A stretch of 64,000 bases of DNA from Candidatus Flexifilum breve. GTDB taxonomy: Bacteria; Chloroflexota; Anaerolineae; Aggregatilineales; Phototrophicaceae. Shown one piece after another: positions 1-7,964 of the stretch. Each line of letters starts with the position of its first letter. Position 1 is the stretch's first letter. Location of the stretch: contig JADKGC010000012.1 of NCBI GenBank assembly GCA_016717205.1, forward strand, positions 62,001 through 126,000, written 5' to 3'. Below the pieces are notes generated by a model. That model searched no databases. It saw only the letters and a list, made by a program, of their open reading frames with translations, and had not been told where the DNA came from. The translations under genes and the position numbers were made by a program.

Positions 1-1750
1 TGATGTCACCGTAGCGATCTGTCCCGGTGCCGACAAGTTGGGCTGACACGGGTAGCTCCGCCCAATCAGAGTAGACGTAACGCACGGCAAACAGTTCCCA
101 TGTCCGTGCGTCGGGGAGAGCGCCTTCGATCAGGCTGTAGGCGCTGCCCAGCCACAATGGACTGATGCCATGAATATCCTGCACGCCATATAAACTACCG
201 TAATTGTCGCCGAGACCGCGGAAACCATCAACGCGGAACACGCCGTCGGTATCGGCCAATACCTGCGCGACGTGCGGCGGTGGGCTGATGCTGATTTGCA
301 TATCGGCGGGCACTGGGTCATAGACAGGTTCAGCATCCATGTTGATCGTGAACAGTTCGAGCACGAGCAGGACGGCAATGCCCCACACCCACGCCGGACG
401 CGCATACCCAGTGATGCTCGGCACGAGAAGCGCCAGCGCGCCGACAACGAGGGTCACGAGCGTCACCACGCTGATGACGCGTCCGAAGGCGTCGGGCTGA
501 CCGATCCACAACACGAAGACCAGCGCGGTGAACAGCAGCGCCGCGCGGACAGCCGTATTCAGCCAGACGCGCAACCGAAGCGCGGCGGGATAGTCCGTGG
601 TCGTGTCCCATTGAGCAAGGCGGGTCGCGCCCAGACCCGCGAGGATCGCGAGGCTGTTGACGACCAGATAGGCAGCGCGTTCCTGACCCCGGAAAAACCG
701 CAGACCGGGCAGTACGTTGTACAGCGCCGGGAAGACCGCGCTGTTGCCACCGAAGCTCCACAGCAGACCGATCAGCGCGACGACACCCCAGAACCACGCG
801 CCCGATACGCGCCGCCACAGCGCGATCAACGCGAAGAACAGCCCGGTCACACCGACATAGAGCGGCGAAAACATGCTTAGGATGGTGGGGTAGATGAATT
901 GAATGACGTCCTGAATCGGAAAGCCGTTGCTCTTGGCGTCGTAGCCGAATTCAGCGCGCGTGGTATACAGTAGGTATTCGAACCCGGGGAGCAACTGGAC
1001 GGCAGCCAGCCCGAAGGCGATCAGCCCGAAGACGGCGCAGCCCACCATCCACAAGGTGAACCGCCAGCGCCGCTCGTATATGCGCCAGCCGAAGTAGGCG
1101 ACGAGCAGATAAGTCAGGAAGAAGCTGGTTTGCGGGTGTCCCGCCATCCATGACAGGCCGAGCGCCGCCCCGGTGACGATCAGACATTTGAGGCCGAGGC
1201 GGTCATCCCGTGTCGCTTCGTAGATACCCAGCGCGGCCAGTGGCAGGTAGATGCCCGCTTCGAGCAAGGCGATTTGCAGCGGTGGATAGCCGCTCAAGAA
1301 GCCGCCATAGCCGGCTACGATCGCGGCGACAAAACCGCCGAGCACGCTCCCGGTGACGCGGCGCACGAACAGGTACATCAGGAGCGTGAAGGCGAGGACA
1401 TGGAACGTCATTTCCAGTTCCAGCGCTTGATACGTCCAACCCCCGGCAAGCCGAGCCAGCGTGATCGTCAGTAAGCGCGGCGGGTAGAAGACGGCGGCCT
1501 GTGTATCCGCGATAAAGGGAAGACCGCCATTGTTATAGGGATTCCACAGGGGCACTTCGCCCTCGGCGAAGCGGCTGTACTGGTAGCCCGCGAACGTCAT
1601 AAACTGGCCGGAGAAGTCACCCGATCTGAGCGAGGCTTGATCCGCGCGCACCGGCGTGAACAGCCGCCAGAAGAACAGCAACCACAGCGCGATCAAGGCG
1701 ATTACGGCGAGTAAGTCGCGGCGGCGGTAGAGCGTGGCGGAAGAAATCAT
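1..1750 (-). CDS. YfhO-like polytopic membrane protein (3' end outside window)
   Basis: The reading frame is open from an ATG at 1750 to the left edge, giving about 583 residues with no stop. The N-terminus has a hydrophobic segment (about residues 13-30), followed by an extracytoplasmic-looking stretch with the motif VPLWNPYNNGG and then many long hydrophobic helices. This pattern fits the YfhO/GT-C fold family, whose members are proposed lipid-linked sugar transferases of the cell envelope. The C-terminal part (ending near PVSAQLVGTGTDRYGDI) is soluble. An upstream out-of-frame ATG at 1770 stops at once, so 1750 is the likely start. It is divergent from mltG. The family call is by pattern only and the sugar substrate is unknown. 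Confidence 0.65.
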   Translation of the reverse strand, partial: MISSATLYRRRDLLAVIALIALWLLFFWRLFTPVRADQASLRSGDFSGQFMTFAGYQYSRFAEGEVPLWNPYNNGGLPFIADTQAAVFYPPRLLTITLARLAGGWTYQALELEMTFHVLAFTLLMYLFVRRVTGSVLGGFVAAIVAGYGGFLSGYPPLQIALLEAGIYLPLAALGIYEATRDDRLGLKCLIVTGAALGLSWMAGHPQTSFFLTYLLVAYFGWRIYERRWRFTLWMVGCAVFGLIAFGLAAVQLLPGFEYLLYTTRAEFGYDAKSNGFPIQDVIQFIYPTILSMFSPLYVGVTGLFFALIALWRRVSGAWFWGVVALIGLLWSFGGNSAVFPALYNVLPGLRFFRGQERAAYLVVNSLAILAGLGATRLAQWDTTTDYPAALRLRVWLNTAVRAALLFTALVFVLWIGQPDAFGRVISVVTLVTLVVGALALLVPSITGYARPAWVWGIAVLLVLELFTINMDAEPVYDPVPADMQISISPPPHVAQVLADTDGVFRVDGFRGLGDNYGSLYGVQDIHGISPLWLGSAYSLIEGALPDARTWELFAVRYVYSDWAELPVSAQLVGTGTDRYGDI

Positions 1751-1855
1751 GCGGATCGTAGCCCAATCATCGGTGACCAATAGACCGTTTCCAGTGTACC
1801 CACATCCGCGCAGACGTTACAATAGGCGTTCGGATACCATGATGGAGAGGTCTTC

Positions 1856-2956
1856 TTGAGTCGATTGGGTCGCCTGTTACTGCTGTTGATCGTCGCCGCC
1901 GCACTGGTCGGCGTGGTGTGTGTCGGCGTAATTTTCGTCGCGACGGGCGGCAACCCCGTCGATGGGGTACAAACGGCCTTGATTCGCTTACGTTTGGCGG
2001 GTCGCGAGGATGATCTCAATGCTGCCGCGGGGAGCAACCCCGATCCGGTGCGTTTCACGGTCGCATCCGGCGACAGCCCGCGCGCAATTGCCGGCAACCT
2101 GCTGGCCGCCAGCCTCATCACCGATGCCGACTTATTTGTCGACTACCTGCGCGCGAATGCCTTGGATACCGAACTGGAAGCGGGAACGTATTTCATTCGA
2201 CAGACGCAGACCATTTCCGAAATCGCGCTGGCGCTGACCGATTCGAGGAACAGCGTGATCAACTTCACGATCATCGAGGGGTGGCGGATTGAAGAGGTCG
2301 CTGACGCGATTGACCGCAACCCGCTGTTTGGCTTCACGGGCGCGGACTTCCTGCGTGTAGTCGGCGCAGGCGTGCAGTTCGACCCGGCGTTTGTATCGCA
2401 GGTGGGCATGCCGGTCGGCGCATCGCTGGAAGGCTTCCTGTTCCCGAATACTTACCAGCTTCCGCCGGATATCACGGCCTTTGGCCTGCGCGATTTGCTC
2501 ACCGAAGAGTTCTTGCGGCAGGTGGGTTCGAGCGCGTTTGTACGCGCGGCGCAGCAGAACCGCACGCTGTTTGAAGTGGTCACGCTGGCGTCGATTGTGC
2601 AGCGTGAGGCAATTCACCGTGAAGAAGACCCGCAAATCGCGGGTGTGTACCTCAACCGTTTGAATATTGGCATGAAGCTGGACGCTGACCCGACCGTACA
2701 GTATCCGCTCGGTGGGGCGGGGAACTGGTGGCGGCAAATTACGCAGGCAGATTATCAGGGCGTGATCTCGCCATATAACACTTATCGCGTGACCGGACTG
2801 CCGCCGGGGCCGATTGCCAACCCCGGCTTGTCGGCTATCAACGGCGTGCTCAACCCGACGCCGAGCGATTATTTTTTCTTCCAAGCGGATTGCAGCGGCA
2901 GCGGCTATCACAATTTCAGCGAGACGTATGAAGAACACCTGTCGAAGAGCTGCTAA
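1856..2956 (+). CDS. mltG: Endolytic murein transglycosylase MltG
   Basis: MltG (YceG-like) cleaves nascent peptidoglycan glycan strands at the outer face of the membrane. The protein is 366 residues with one N-terminal membrane anchor (about residues 5-27). The family core LASIVQREA is present, with the presumed catalytic glutamate at residue 251, followed by VYLNRLNIGMKLDADPTVQY and the PYNTYRVTGLPPGPI motif. The start is a TTG preceded by GGAGAGG about 8 bases upstream. The nearby ATGs at 1839 and 1842 are not in this frame. In many bacteria mltG neighbours ruvX, but here ruvX is 23 kb away. The gene's last bases overlap the start proposed for the next lipoprotein. Confidence 0.93.
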   Translation: MSRLGRLLLLLIVAAALVGVVCVGVIFVATGGNPVDGVQTALIRLRLAGREDDLNAAAGSNPDPVRFTVASGDSPRAIAGNLLAASLITDADLFVDYLRANALDTELEAGTYFIRQTQTISEIALALTDSRNSVINFTIIEGWRIEEVADAIDRNPLFGFTGADFLRVVGAGVQFDPAFVSQVGMPVGASLEGFLFPNTYQLPPDITAFGLRDLLTEEFLRQVGSSAFVRAAQQNRTLFEVVTLASIVQREAIHREEDPQIAGVYLNRLNIGMKLDADPTVQYPLGGAGNWWRQITQADYQGVISPYNTYRVTGLPPGPIANPGLSAINGVLNPTPSDYFFFQADCSGSGYHNFSETYEEHLSKSC

Positions 2957-3845
2957 AGCCACCTCACCCCTCAGTCCCCTCTCCAGAGGGAGAGGGGAAA
3001 TTCCCCCTCGCCAACCGGAGAGGGGGTTAGGGGGTGAGGTTCGCGTATGGATAAGTGCGCTTACGCTTGCCCTCCTTCTGTCCGCCTGTGCGGTGACGCG
3101 TACGCCGACCATGTACCGAGTCGCGCTGCTCGCGCCGTTCGAGGGGCGCTACCGGGAGATCGGTTACAACGCGCTGTATGCAGCCCGGTTAGCTTTCACC
3201 GAAAGCGCATTCGCCAACGTCGAACTCATGCCGATCGACGACGGGGGCAGCGTGGCCACGGCGGTCTTGCGCGCCCGAGCGCTGACCCACGACCCACAGG
3301 TGATTGGGGCACTCATCCTCGGCTACCAAGCCGCGGATTCGCAAGTGCAAGCGGCGTTGGAGGACATTCCGGCGATCATCGTTGGACGCTGGACGGAGAC
3401 CCGCGCCGCTGACAACGTGTATATTCTGTCATCCGCAGAGATTGACACCTCACTGGATGCAGTCACAGATGAGATTGACACTCCTTATCTTGGTGGTGAC
3501 GTGTGGATGCTCGAAGGCGCGCGGTTGCTGCGCGGCTCGCTCGATGGGATCACAGTGGTGACGAGCGGATCAATCCCCGATGCCAACTTCGCGGAGCGCT
3601 ATGCGGCGGGCAACCAGTTCGCGCCTGACCCGAATCTGCTGGCGACGCTGACCTATGACGCGACGGCGTTTTTGATCGAAGCGGCTGGCACGGGCGAACG
3701 CGCGGCGGCGTGGCGACTACTCGGCGAGGGGCAGCAGAACGGTCTCAATGGCGTGATCGCGTTTGGGGACGATGGCTATTGGATCGATGCGCCCATCAAT
3801 CGCTATCGTTTTGAAAATGGGGTTTGGGTGAACGCCGAGGCGTAG
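2928..3845 (+). CDS. Periplasmic-binding-type lipoprotein, start uncertain
   Basis: The mature part begins at a lipobox (LLLSAC, Cys54 counted from ATG 2928) and continues with YRVALLAPFEG and INGVIAFGDDGYW-like segments. These resemble type I periplasmic binding proteins (branched-chain amino acid/amide family). At roughly 250 mature residues it is shorter than usual for that family. It lies just after mltG on the same strand. The start is a problem: between ATG 2928, which overlaps the end of mltG, and the hydrophobic signal core there is no ATG, GTG or TTG in frame, and the intervening codons run straight through a repeat element. Either the repeat is translated as a long n-region or it displaced the original start. 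No transporter permease is adjacent, so the ligand is unknown. Confidence 0.6.
   Translation: MKNTCRRAAKATSPLSPLSRGRGEIPPRQPERGLGGEVRVWISALTLALLLSACAVTRTPTMYRVALLAPFEGRYREIGYNALYAARLAFTESAFANVELMPIDDGGSVATAVLRARALTHDPQVIGALILGYQAADSQVQAALEDIPAIIVGRWTETRAADNVYILSSAEIDTSLDAVTDEIDTPYLGGDVWMLEGARLLRGSLDGITVVTSGSIPDANFAERYAAGNQFAPDPNLLATLTYDATAFLIEAAGTGERAAAWRLLGEGQQNGLNGVIAFGDDGYWIDAPINRYRFENGVWVNAEA
2962..3039. repeat. CCTCACCCC...GGGGTGAGG intergenic repeat
   Basis: The element is bounded by CCTCACCCC (2962-2970) and its reverse complement GGGGTGAGG (3031-3039), with internal paired blocks CCCCTCTCC/GGAGAGGGG-like. Related C-rich elements occur at 25260-25423 and 35408-35540, so this is a dispersed repeat family. 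It sits inside the only usable reading frame for the downstream lipoprotein start. Confidence 0.75.
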
Positions 3846-3868
3846 GGGCGCACGGCCGTGCGCCCCTA
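3843..3868. terminator. Perfect 26-base palindrome between convergent genes
   Basis: TAGGGGCGCAC followed by GGCC and GTGCGCCCCTA reads identically on both strands. The lipoprotein's TAG stop is its first three bases, and pdp ends 8 bases further on. It has no clear T-run, but its position suits a bidirectional terminator. A near-identical hairpin occurs at 10953-10980. Confidence 0.6.
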
Positions 3869-3875
3869 CAGTGGT

Positions 3876-5198
3876 TCAGTCTGACGATTCAAGTACGTCG
3901 TAGAACAGGGGCAGCGGCTCGACCGGGTGCAGGCTGAAGCCGAACGCCGCGTCGAGGTGGGCGCGACAAGCGGCGAGCTTCGCCGCATCGTTCGCGTAAA
4001 TTGTCGCCAACGTCTGCCCGGCTTCGACTCGTTCGCCGACCTTGACGGGCACGCGCAGTCCAACCGCCAGATCGAGCGCGTCGCCTTTCTTTTCGCGCCC
4101 CGCGCCGAGTTCAAACGCTGCCCATGCGACTTCATCGGCGTAGATATGGGCGATATACGCGCCCTGTTTCGCGGTGTACGTTTCCACAATCGAGGCTTGC
4201 GGGAGCAGCGCCGGATCATCGACCATGCGCACGTCGCCGCCCTGCGCTTCAACCAGCAGACGGAACTTGGCCAGCGCTTCGCCGTTCGCCAGCTTGAGGC
4301 GCAGCAGGCGGTCGACATCTTCGGCGTCTGTCCACTTCTGACCACGCCCCGCCAGCTTGAGCATGTACCCGGCAATCTGGATGCAGTGCTCGCGGATGTC
4401 GTGCGCGCCGCGGCCGTTCAGCAGTTCAATCGCTTCGGCGACTTCCAGCGCGTTGCCGACCATTTCCCCTAGGGGTTGATTCATGTCCGAGAGTACGGCG
4501 ATCACGTCGCGTCCCGCGTCTTTGCCGATGGCGACCATCGTCTGGGCCAGACCGCGCGCCTCCTCGACAGTGCTCATGAACGCGCCGCGTCCCAACTTCA
4601 CGTCAAGCACAATGCCATTCGCGCCCGCCGCGATCTTCTTGCTCATGATGCTGCTGGCGATCAAGGGGAGAGTAGAGACGGTCGCGGTCACATCGCGCAG
4701 GGCGTAGAGCTTGCCGTCAGCCGGGGCGAGTGCCAGCGATTGACCCGCCAGCACAATGCCGTTGTCACGCGCCAACTGGCGGAAGCGTTCGCCGGACAGG
4801 TTGACATCGTACCCGGCAATCGCTTCCAGCTTGTCGAGTGTGCCGCCGGAGAACCCCAGCCCGCGTCCGCTCATTTTGGCGACCGGTACGCCGCACGCAG
4901 CCACCAACGGCAGCACAATCAGCGACGTTTTGTCGCCCACGCCGCCGGACGAGTGTTTGTCGACCCAATAGTCGCTGATGTCCGAAAGATCGAGGCGTTC
5001 GCCGGAGTCGACCATTGCCAGCGTCAAATCGACGATCTCCTGCCGGTTCATCCCGCGCAGATAGATCGCCATGAGCAGGGCTGATACCTGATAATCGGGC
5101 AGGTCGCCGCGCGTGTACGCGCTGATAAACCAGTCGATTTCAGCTTTGCTCAGAGGGAGGCCATCACGCTTATGGGCGATGATGTCGATCGCGCGCAT
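3876..5198 (-). CDS. pdp: Pyrimidine-nucleoside phosphorylase
   Basis: This enzyme splits pyrimidine (deoxy)nucleosides with phosphate to the free base and (deoxy)ribose 1-phosphate in nucleoside salvage. The 440-residue protein shows the family blocks KHSSGGVGDKTSL (residues 81-93, phosphate/substrate binding), SGRGLGFSGGTLDKLE (110-125), and later VLDVKLGRGAFM. A C-terminal alpha/beta domain of normal length follows. The ATG at 5198 is preferred over a TTG two codons upstream because AAAGG lies 6 bases before the ATG. It is convergent with the lipoprotein gene and divergent from the DsbA-like gene. It could instead be thymidine phosphorylase (deoA), since the sequence alone does not settle the base specificity. 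Confidence 0.9.
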   Translation of the reverse strand: MRAIDIIAHKRDGLPLSKAEIDWFISAYTRGDLPDYQVSALLMAIYLRGMNRQEIVDLTLAMVDSGERLDLSDISDYWVDKHSSGGVGDKTSLIVLPLVAACGVPVAKMSGRGLGFSGGTLDKLEAIAGYDVNLSGERFRQLARDNGIVLAGQSLALAPADGKLYALRDVTATVSTLPLIASSIMSKKIAAGANGIVLDVKLGRGAFMSTVEEARGLAQTMVAIGKDAGRDVIAVLSDMNQPLGEMVGNALEVAEAIELLNGRGAHDIREHCIQIAGYMLKLAGRGQKWTDAEDVDRLLRLKLANGEALAKFRLLVEAQGGDVRMVDDPALLPQASIVETYTAKQGAYIAHIYADEVAWAAFELGAGREKKGDALDLAVGLRVPVKVGERVEAGQTLATIYANDAAKLAACRAHLDAAFGFSLHPVEPLPLFYDVLESSD

Positions 5199-5233
5199 TA
5201 TCAACCTTTCAGGTAGATTTTACATAAAGACTG

Positions 5234-5261
5234 TTGAGCAATGGCCAAGATACGTTAAAAT
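5234..5261 (+). promoter_or_regulatory. Candidate sigma-70-type promoter for the DsbA-like gene
   Basis: TTGAGC (5234-5239) and TAAAAT (5256-5261) are separated by 16 bases and lie 42 bases upstream of the ATG at 5303. Confidence 0.45.
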
Positions 5262-5302
5262 GACCGGACTTGAGAGAGCTATTGTAACGGAGACCTTACT
5301 GA

Positions 5303-6025
5303 ATGGCTACACAAAAGGCACTTAACAGCGCAGCCGCGCCCGGTAGTTCGCGGCAAGGCTTGCTCGTCATCGGCGTAGTGGCGGTGGCTGCGATTGTCCT
5401 GGCGATTGTTGTGATTGCGTTGGCGGGCACCGGATCGGTGTCGGGCGCGATCAACTATACGGAACTGCCGCAGTCCCGCGGTGAAGATGGCGCGTTTGTC
5501 CTCGGCAACCCGGATGCACCGATTACCATCATCGAATTTGCCGATTACGGGTGCCCGCACTGCCTGACCTATCATGGCACAATGCAGGAATTCATTCAGA
5601 AGTATGTGGTGACCGGCAAAGCGAAGTTCGAATATCGCAATTTCCCGACGGCGGGCGGCGACCTCACCCGGTTTGCGGCGCAGTTACAGGAATGCGCGGA
5701 AGAACAGCGTCCCGGCGCGTTCTGGGAAGCCTACGGTCTGCTGTACGGCTATTCGGAAGGCGGCCGCTACAACCGTGACGTGGGACGTACGCTGGCGACC
5801 GACCTGAACATGAACTACAGCGATCTGCTCACGTGCAGCAGCGACGCGTCACAGGTGACGACTGACATCAACTTTGGCCGCACCAGCCAGATCACCGGGA
5901 CGCCCGCCGTGATGGTGCGCTACAACGATGGCCCCGCGCAGTTCATCAACTACAACGGTCAGGTGTATAATCGCGGCAGCGTCACGATTGACGTGCTGGG
6001 CGCGGTGGTCGAACAGGCACAGTAA
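5303..6025 (+). CDS. Membrane-anchored DsbA-family thiol-disulfide oxidoreductase
   Basis: The 240-residue protein has a single N-terminal membrane helix (about residues 20-41). A thioredoxin-fold domain follows, opening with FADYGCPHC, so the redox pair is Cys84-Pro-His-Cys87, as in DsbA and related Thioredoxin_4 proteins. The cis-proline region is seen in ITGTPAVMV. It probably forms or isomerises disulfides in exported proteins, many of which are encoded in this window. The ATG at 5303 follows GGAGA. It is a monocistronic gene with its own promoter candidate. No DsbB/VKOR partner is adjacent. Two further cysteines (in LQECAEE and LTCSS) could form a structural disulfide. Confidence 0.85.
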   Translation: MATQKALNSAAAPGSSRQGLLVIGVVAVAAIVLAIVVIALAGTGSVSGAINYTELPQSRGEDGAFVLGNPDAPITIIEFADYGCPHCLTYHGTMQEFIQKYVVTGKAKFEYRNFPTAGGDLTRFAAQLQECAEEQRPGAFWEAYGLLYGYSEGGRYNRDVGRTLATDLNMNYSDLLTCSSDASQVTTDINFGRTSQITGTPAVMVRYNDGPAQFINYNGQVYNRGSVTIDVLGAVVEQAQ

Positions 6026-6134
6026 CTGACTATCTCCGCGGGTCTCGTAAGCTGCGAGAACCGTGTCCTCAGCGTAGGGGTTGGACTTGTCTGATCCCTA
6101 CGCTCTTTGCTCCGCCGCGCCGGAAAGTGAAACC

Positions 6135-6818
6135 ATGCCAGAGACAATGGAGAACGGCTTTCAAGTCGCGGTTGATACGGTGATTTTTACGCTGGTTGAC
6201 CGGGATCTGAAAATCTGCCTCACGCGACGCGATCATGAACCGTTCGTAGGGAACTGGTCGCTGCCTGGTTGTCTGCTGCGCCTCGACGAATCGTTGGACA
6301 GCGCGGCGCAGCGGCAGATCGAGGATACACTGCATATCAGCAAAGCTTACCTGCAGCAGTTATATACTTTCGGTGACCCGGAGCGCGATCCCCGCCGGCG
6401 CGTCGTCAGCGTGGCGTACTTTGCCCTCGTCTCGAAAGATCGCTTAACCCCCACCAGCCTCAAAGACACCAGCGGATCTCCATCGTGGCACAGCGTGTAC
6501 GCTCTGCCACCGCTCGCCTTTGACCACGCCGAAATCCTCAACTACGCGCTCACGCGCCTGCGCTACAAGATCGAATATTCGGCGGTGGCGTTTGAACTGC
6601 TGCCCGAAGAGTTCACCCTGCGCGAACTGCAGGACGCCTACATGGTCATCCTCAACGACCATAAGCTCGACAAGGCGAACTTTCGCAAGAAGATCCGCGA
6701 GGCGAATATTGTCGAGCCAGTGAGCCGCTACCGCGAGACGGGCGGACGCCCTGCCAAGCTGTTCCGATTCCGCGACGATGCCCAGCTCGAAACGAAAGCC
6801 CGGCGCTTCTTCCCGTAA
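6135..6818 (+). CDS. NrtR-like regulator: degenerate Nudix domain plus winged helix
   Basis: NrtR proteins repress NAD salvage genes and sense ADP-ribose through a Nudix-like domain. Here a Nudix-fold domain (about residues 8-145) is joined to a C-terminal winged helix (about 150-225: FTLRELQDAYMVILN, then PVSRYRETGGRPAKLFRF). The Nudix box is broken: in LDESLDSAAQRQIEDTLHI the usual REUxEE reads RQIEDT, so hydrolysis is unlikely and a sensing role fits. The ATG at 6135 (GGAAAG 7 bases upstream) is preferred over a TTG at 6081. It is convergent with a nicotinamidase-like gene, and a nicotinate phosphoribosyltransferase lies 8 kb away, both plausible targets. The ligand and operator are unproven. 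Confidence 0.82.
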   Translation: MPETMENGFQVAVDTVIFTLVDRDLKICLTRRDHEPFVGNWSLPGCLLRLDESLDSAAQRQIEDTLHISKAYLQQLYTFGDPERDPRRRVVSVAYFALVSKDRLTPTSLKDTSGSPSWHSVYALPPLAFDHAEILNYALTRLRYKIEYSAVAFELLPEEFTLRELQDAYMVILNDHKLDKANFRKKIREANIVEPVSRYRETGGRPAKLFRFRDDAQLETKARRFFP

Positions 6819-6822
6819 GCCG

Positions 6823-7746
6823 TCAGCGTACCGGCATGCTTGTGTCGACCATCTGCAGCCCGCGCGACTCAAAGTCGCGAAAGGTCTTGGCTGCCAGCGC
6901 CTCAAAGTCGATGGTTGGGTGCGCGACCGAGGACATCGCATCGCGTAGAATGCGAATTTTGCGCAGTGTCTTCGGCTGATCGTCAAAGAAGCGCACCATC
7001 GAATTGACGGTTTCCAGCACACAGTGACTCTTGGCCTGCCCCGCAATGAAAATCCGGTCGTAACCCGCCAGCATATTTAGGAAGTCGGTGTTGAGCGTCC
7101 CTTGCTGGTGATTTGGGACTTTGACTTCTGGTTCTAGGATCGAGTAATGCTCAGTTTCCGGAATGTTCCCCTTGGCCAAAAACAGGGGTTGAGCCTGCCG
7201 CGCCGCGGAATGATAGGCGATTGCTTCGTACAACGAGGGCATGAGGGCATGGCCGACCGAACCGGTCAGACAGTGATACGGCCAAATCATCAGTTCTCGC
7301 TTCGCGTTATGTTCTAGTATCTCGACATACTCCACTGACCATTCCGGTTGGAACAGCGGACGCCACTTACCCGCTTGAACATCCGCACTGCGGATCACAG
7401 TGTAAGGGGTGGGGTGCTGATCGTTCTCGTCGACCCACCAGAGCGGGAAGAAGATCTGGATCGGCACATGGCTGTCCAAGGAGGCGGCGATGGTGGTGAG
7501 ACGGCTCACGTTGAGGTAAATCCACTCAATTGTGCGCCGTGTGTCGGCAATAGCCCCGGGGACAGTGAGCGCGCCCTGCTCATGCACGAAGTCGATCTGC
7601 ACGTCAACCAGCACGAGAATCGTCCGCACCTGGGCTTTGGCGGCCGAGGCTAAACCGGCGGCGCGACCAGCGTTCACCGCGGCGGCGGTCGCGGGCACGT
7701 AAATCTGACCGACCTTGTCTGGATCGTAAAATTCGGGGAATGCCAT
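6823..7746 (-). CDS. Isochorismatase/nicotinamidase-like cysteine hydrolase
   Basis: The fold and catalytic residues of the cysteine hydrolase family are present: Asp48 in LVDVQIDF, the WPYHCLTGSVG block, and the nucleophile Cys242 in GQAKSHCVLE. Nicotinamidases convert nicotinamide to nicotinate for NAD salvage. At 307 residues the protein is longer than a typical PncA (about 200), with a long N-terminal extension (AFPEFYDPDKVGQIYVP) and insertions, as in the large isochorismatase-like group. ATG 7746 is chosen because AGGGCGAG precedes it, and residues upstream of it look non-coding. It ends 4 bases from the NrtR-like gene, tail to tail. The function is inferred from fold and context. Confidence 0.75.
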   Translation of the reverse strand: MAFPEFYDPDKVGQIYVPATAAAVNAGRAAGLASAAKAQVRTILVLVDVQIDFVHEQGALTVPGAIADTRRTIEWIYLNVSRLTTIAASLDSHVPIQIFFPLWWVDENDQHPTPYTVIRSADVQAGKWRPLFQPEWSVEYVEILEHNAKRELMIWPYHCLTGSVGHALMPSLYEAIAYHSAARQAQPLFLAKGNIPETEHYSILEPEVKVPNHQQGTLNTDFLNMLAGYDRIFIAGQAKSHCVLETVNSMVRFFDDQPKTLRKIRILRDAMSSVAHPTIDFEALAAKTFRDFESRGLQMVDTSMPVR

Positions 7747-7964
7747 CGTCTCGCCCTGTTGATGATTGTTTGTCGGTACATGGATTATCACCGAGGTCAG
7801 GGGGCTTGGCAAGCCGCTCGCGGGGCGCTCAGCCCTGGTCCGCAGATGAGAAATCAGCCGCGAAGATAGGATTAATCACCCATTCCGGAAGATCCACTTG
7901 CGTTTCAAGTGACAAATCTGGTTTAGAATGAGAGCAGCTTGCCTACATCCAAAAAGGACTCCCT

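Noticed and set aside
6135..6818. Active Nudix hydrolase
   Set aside because: The catalytic REUxEE glutamates are replaced (RQIEDT) and a winged helix follows, so a regulator is the better call.
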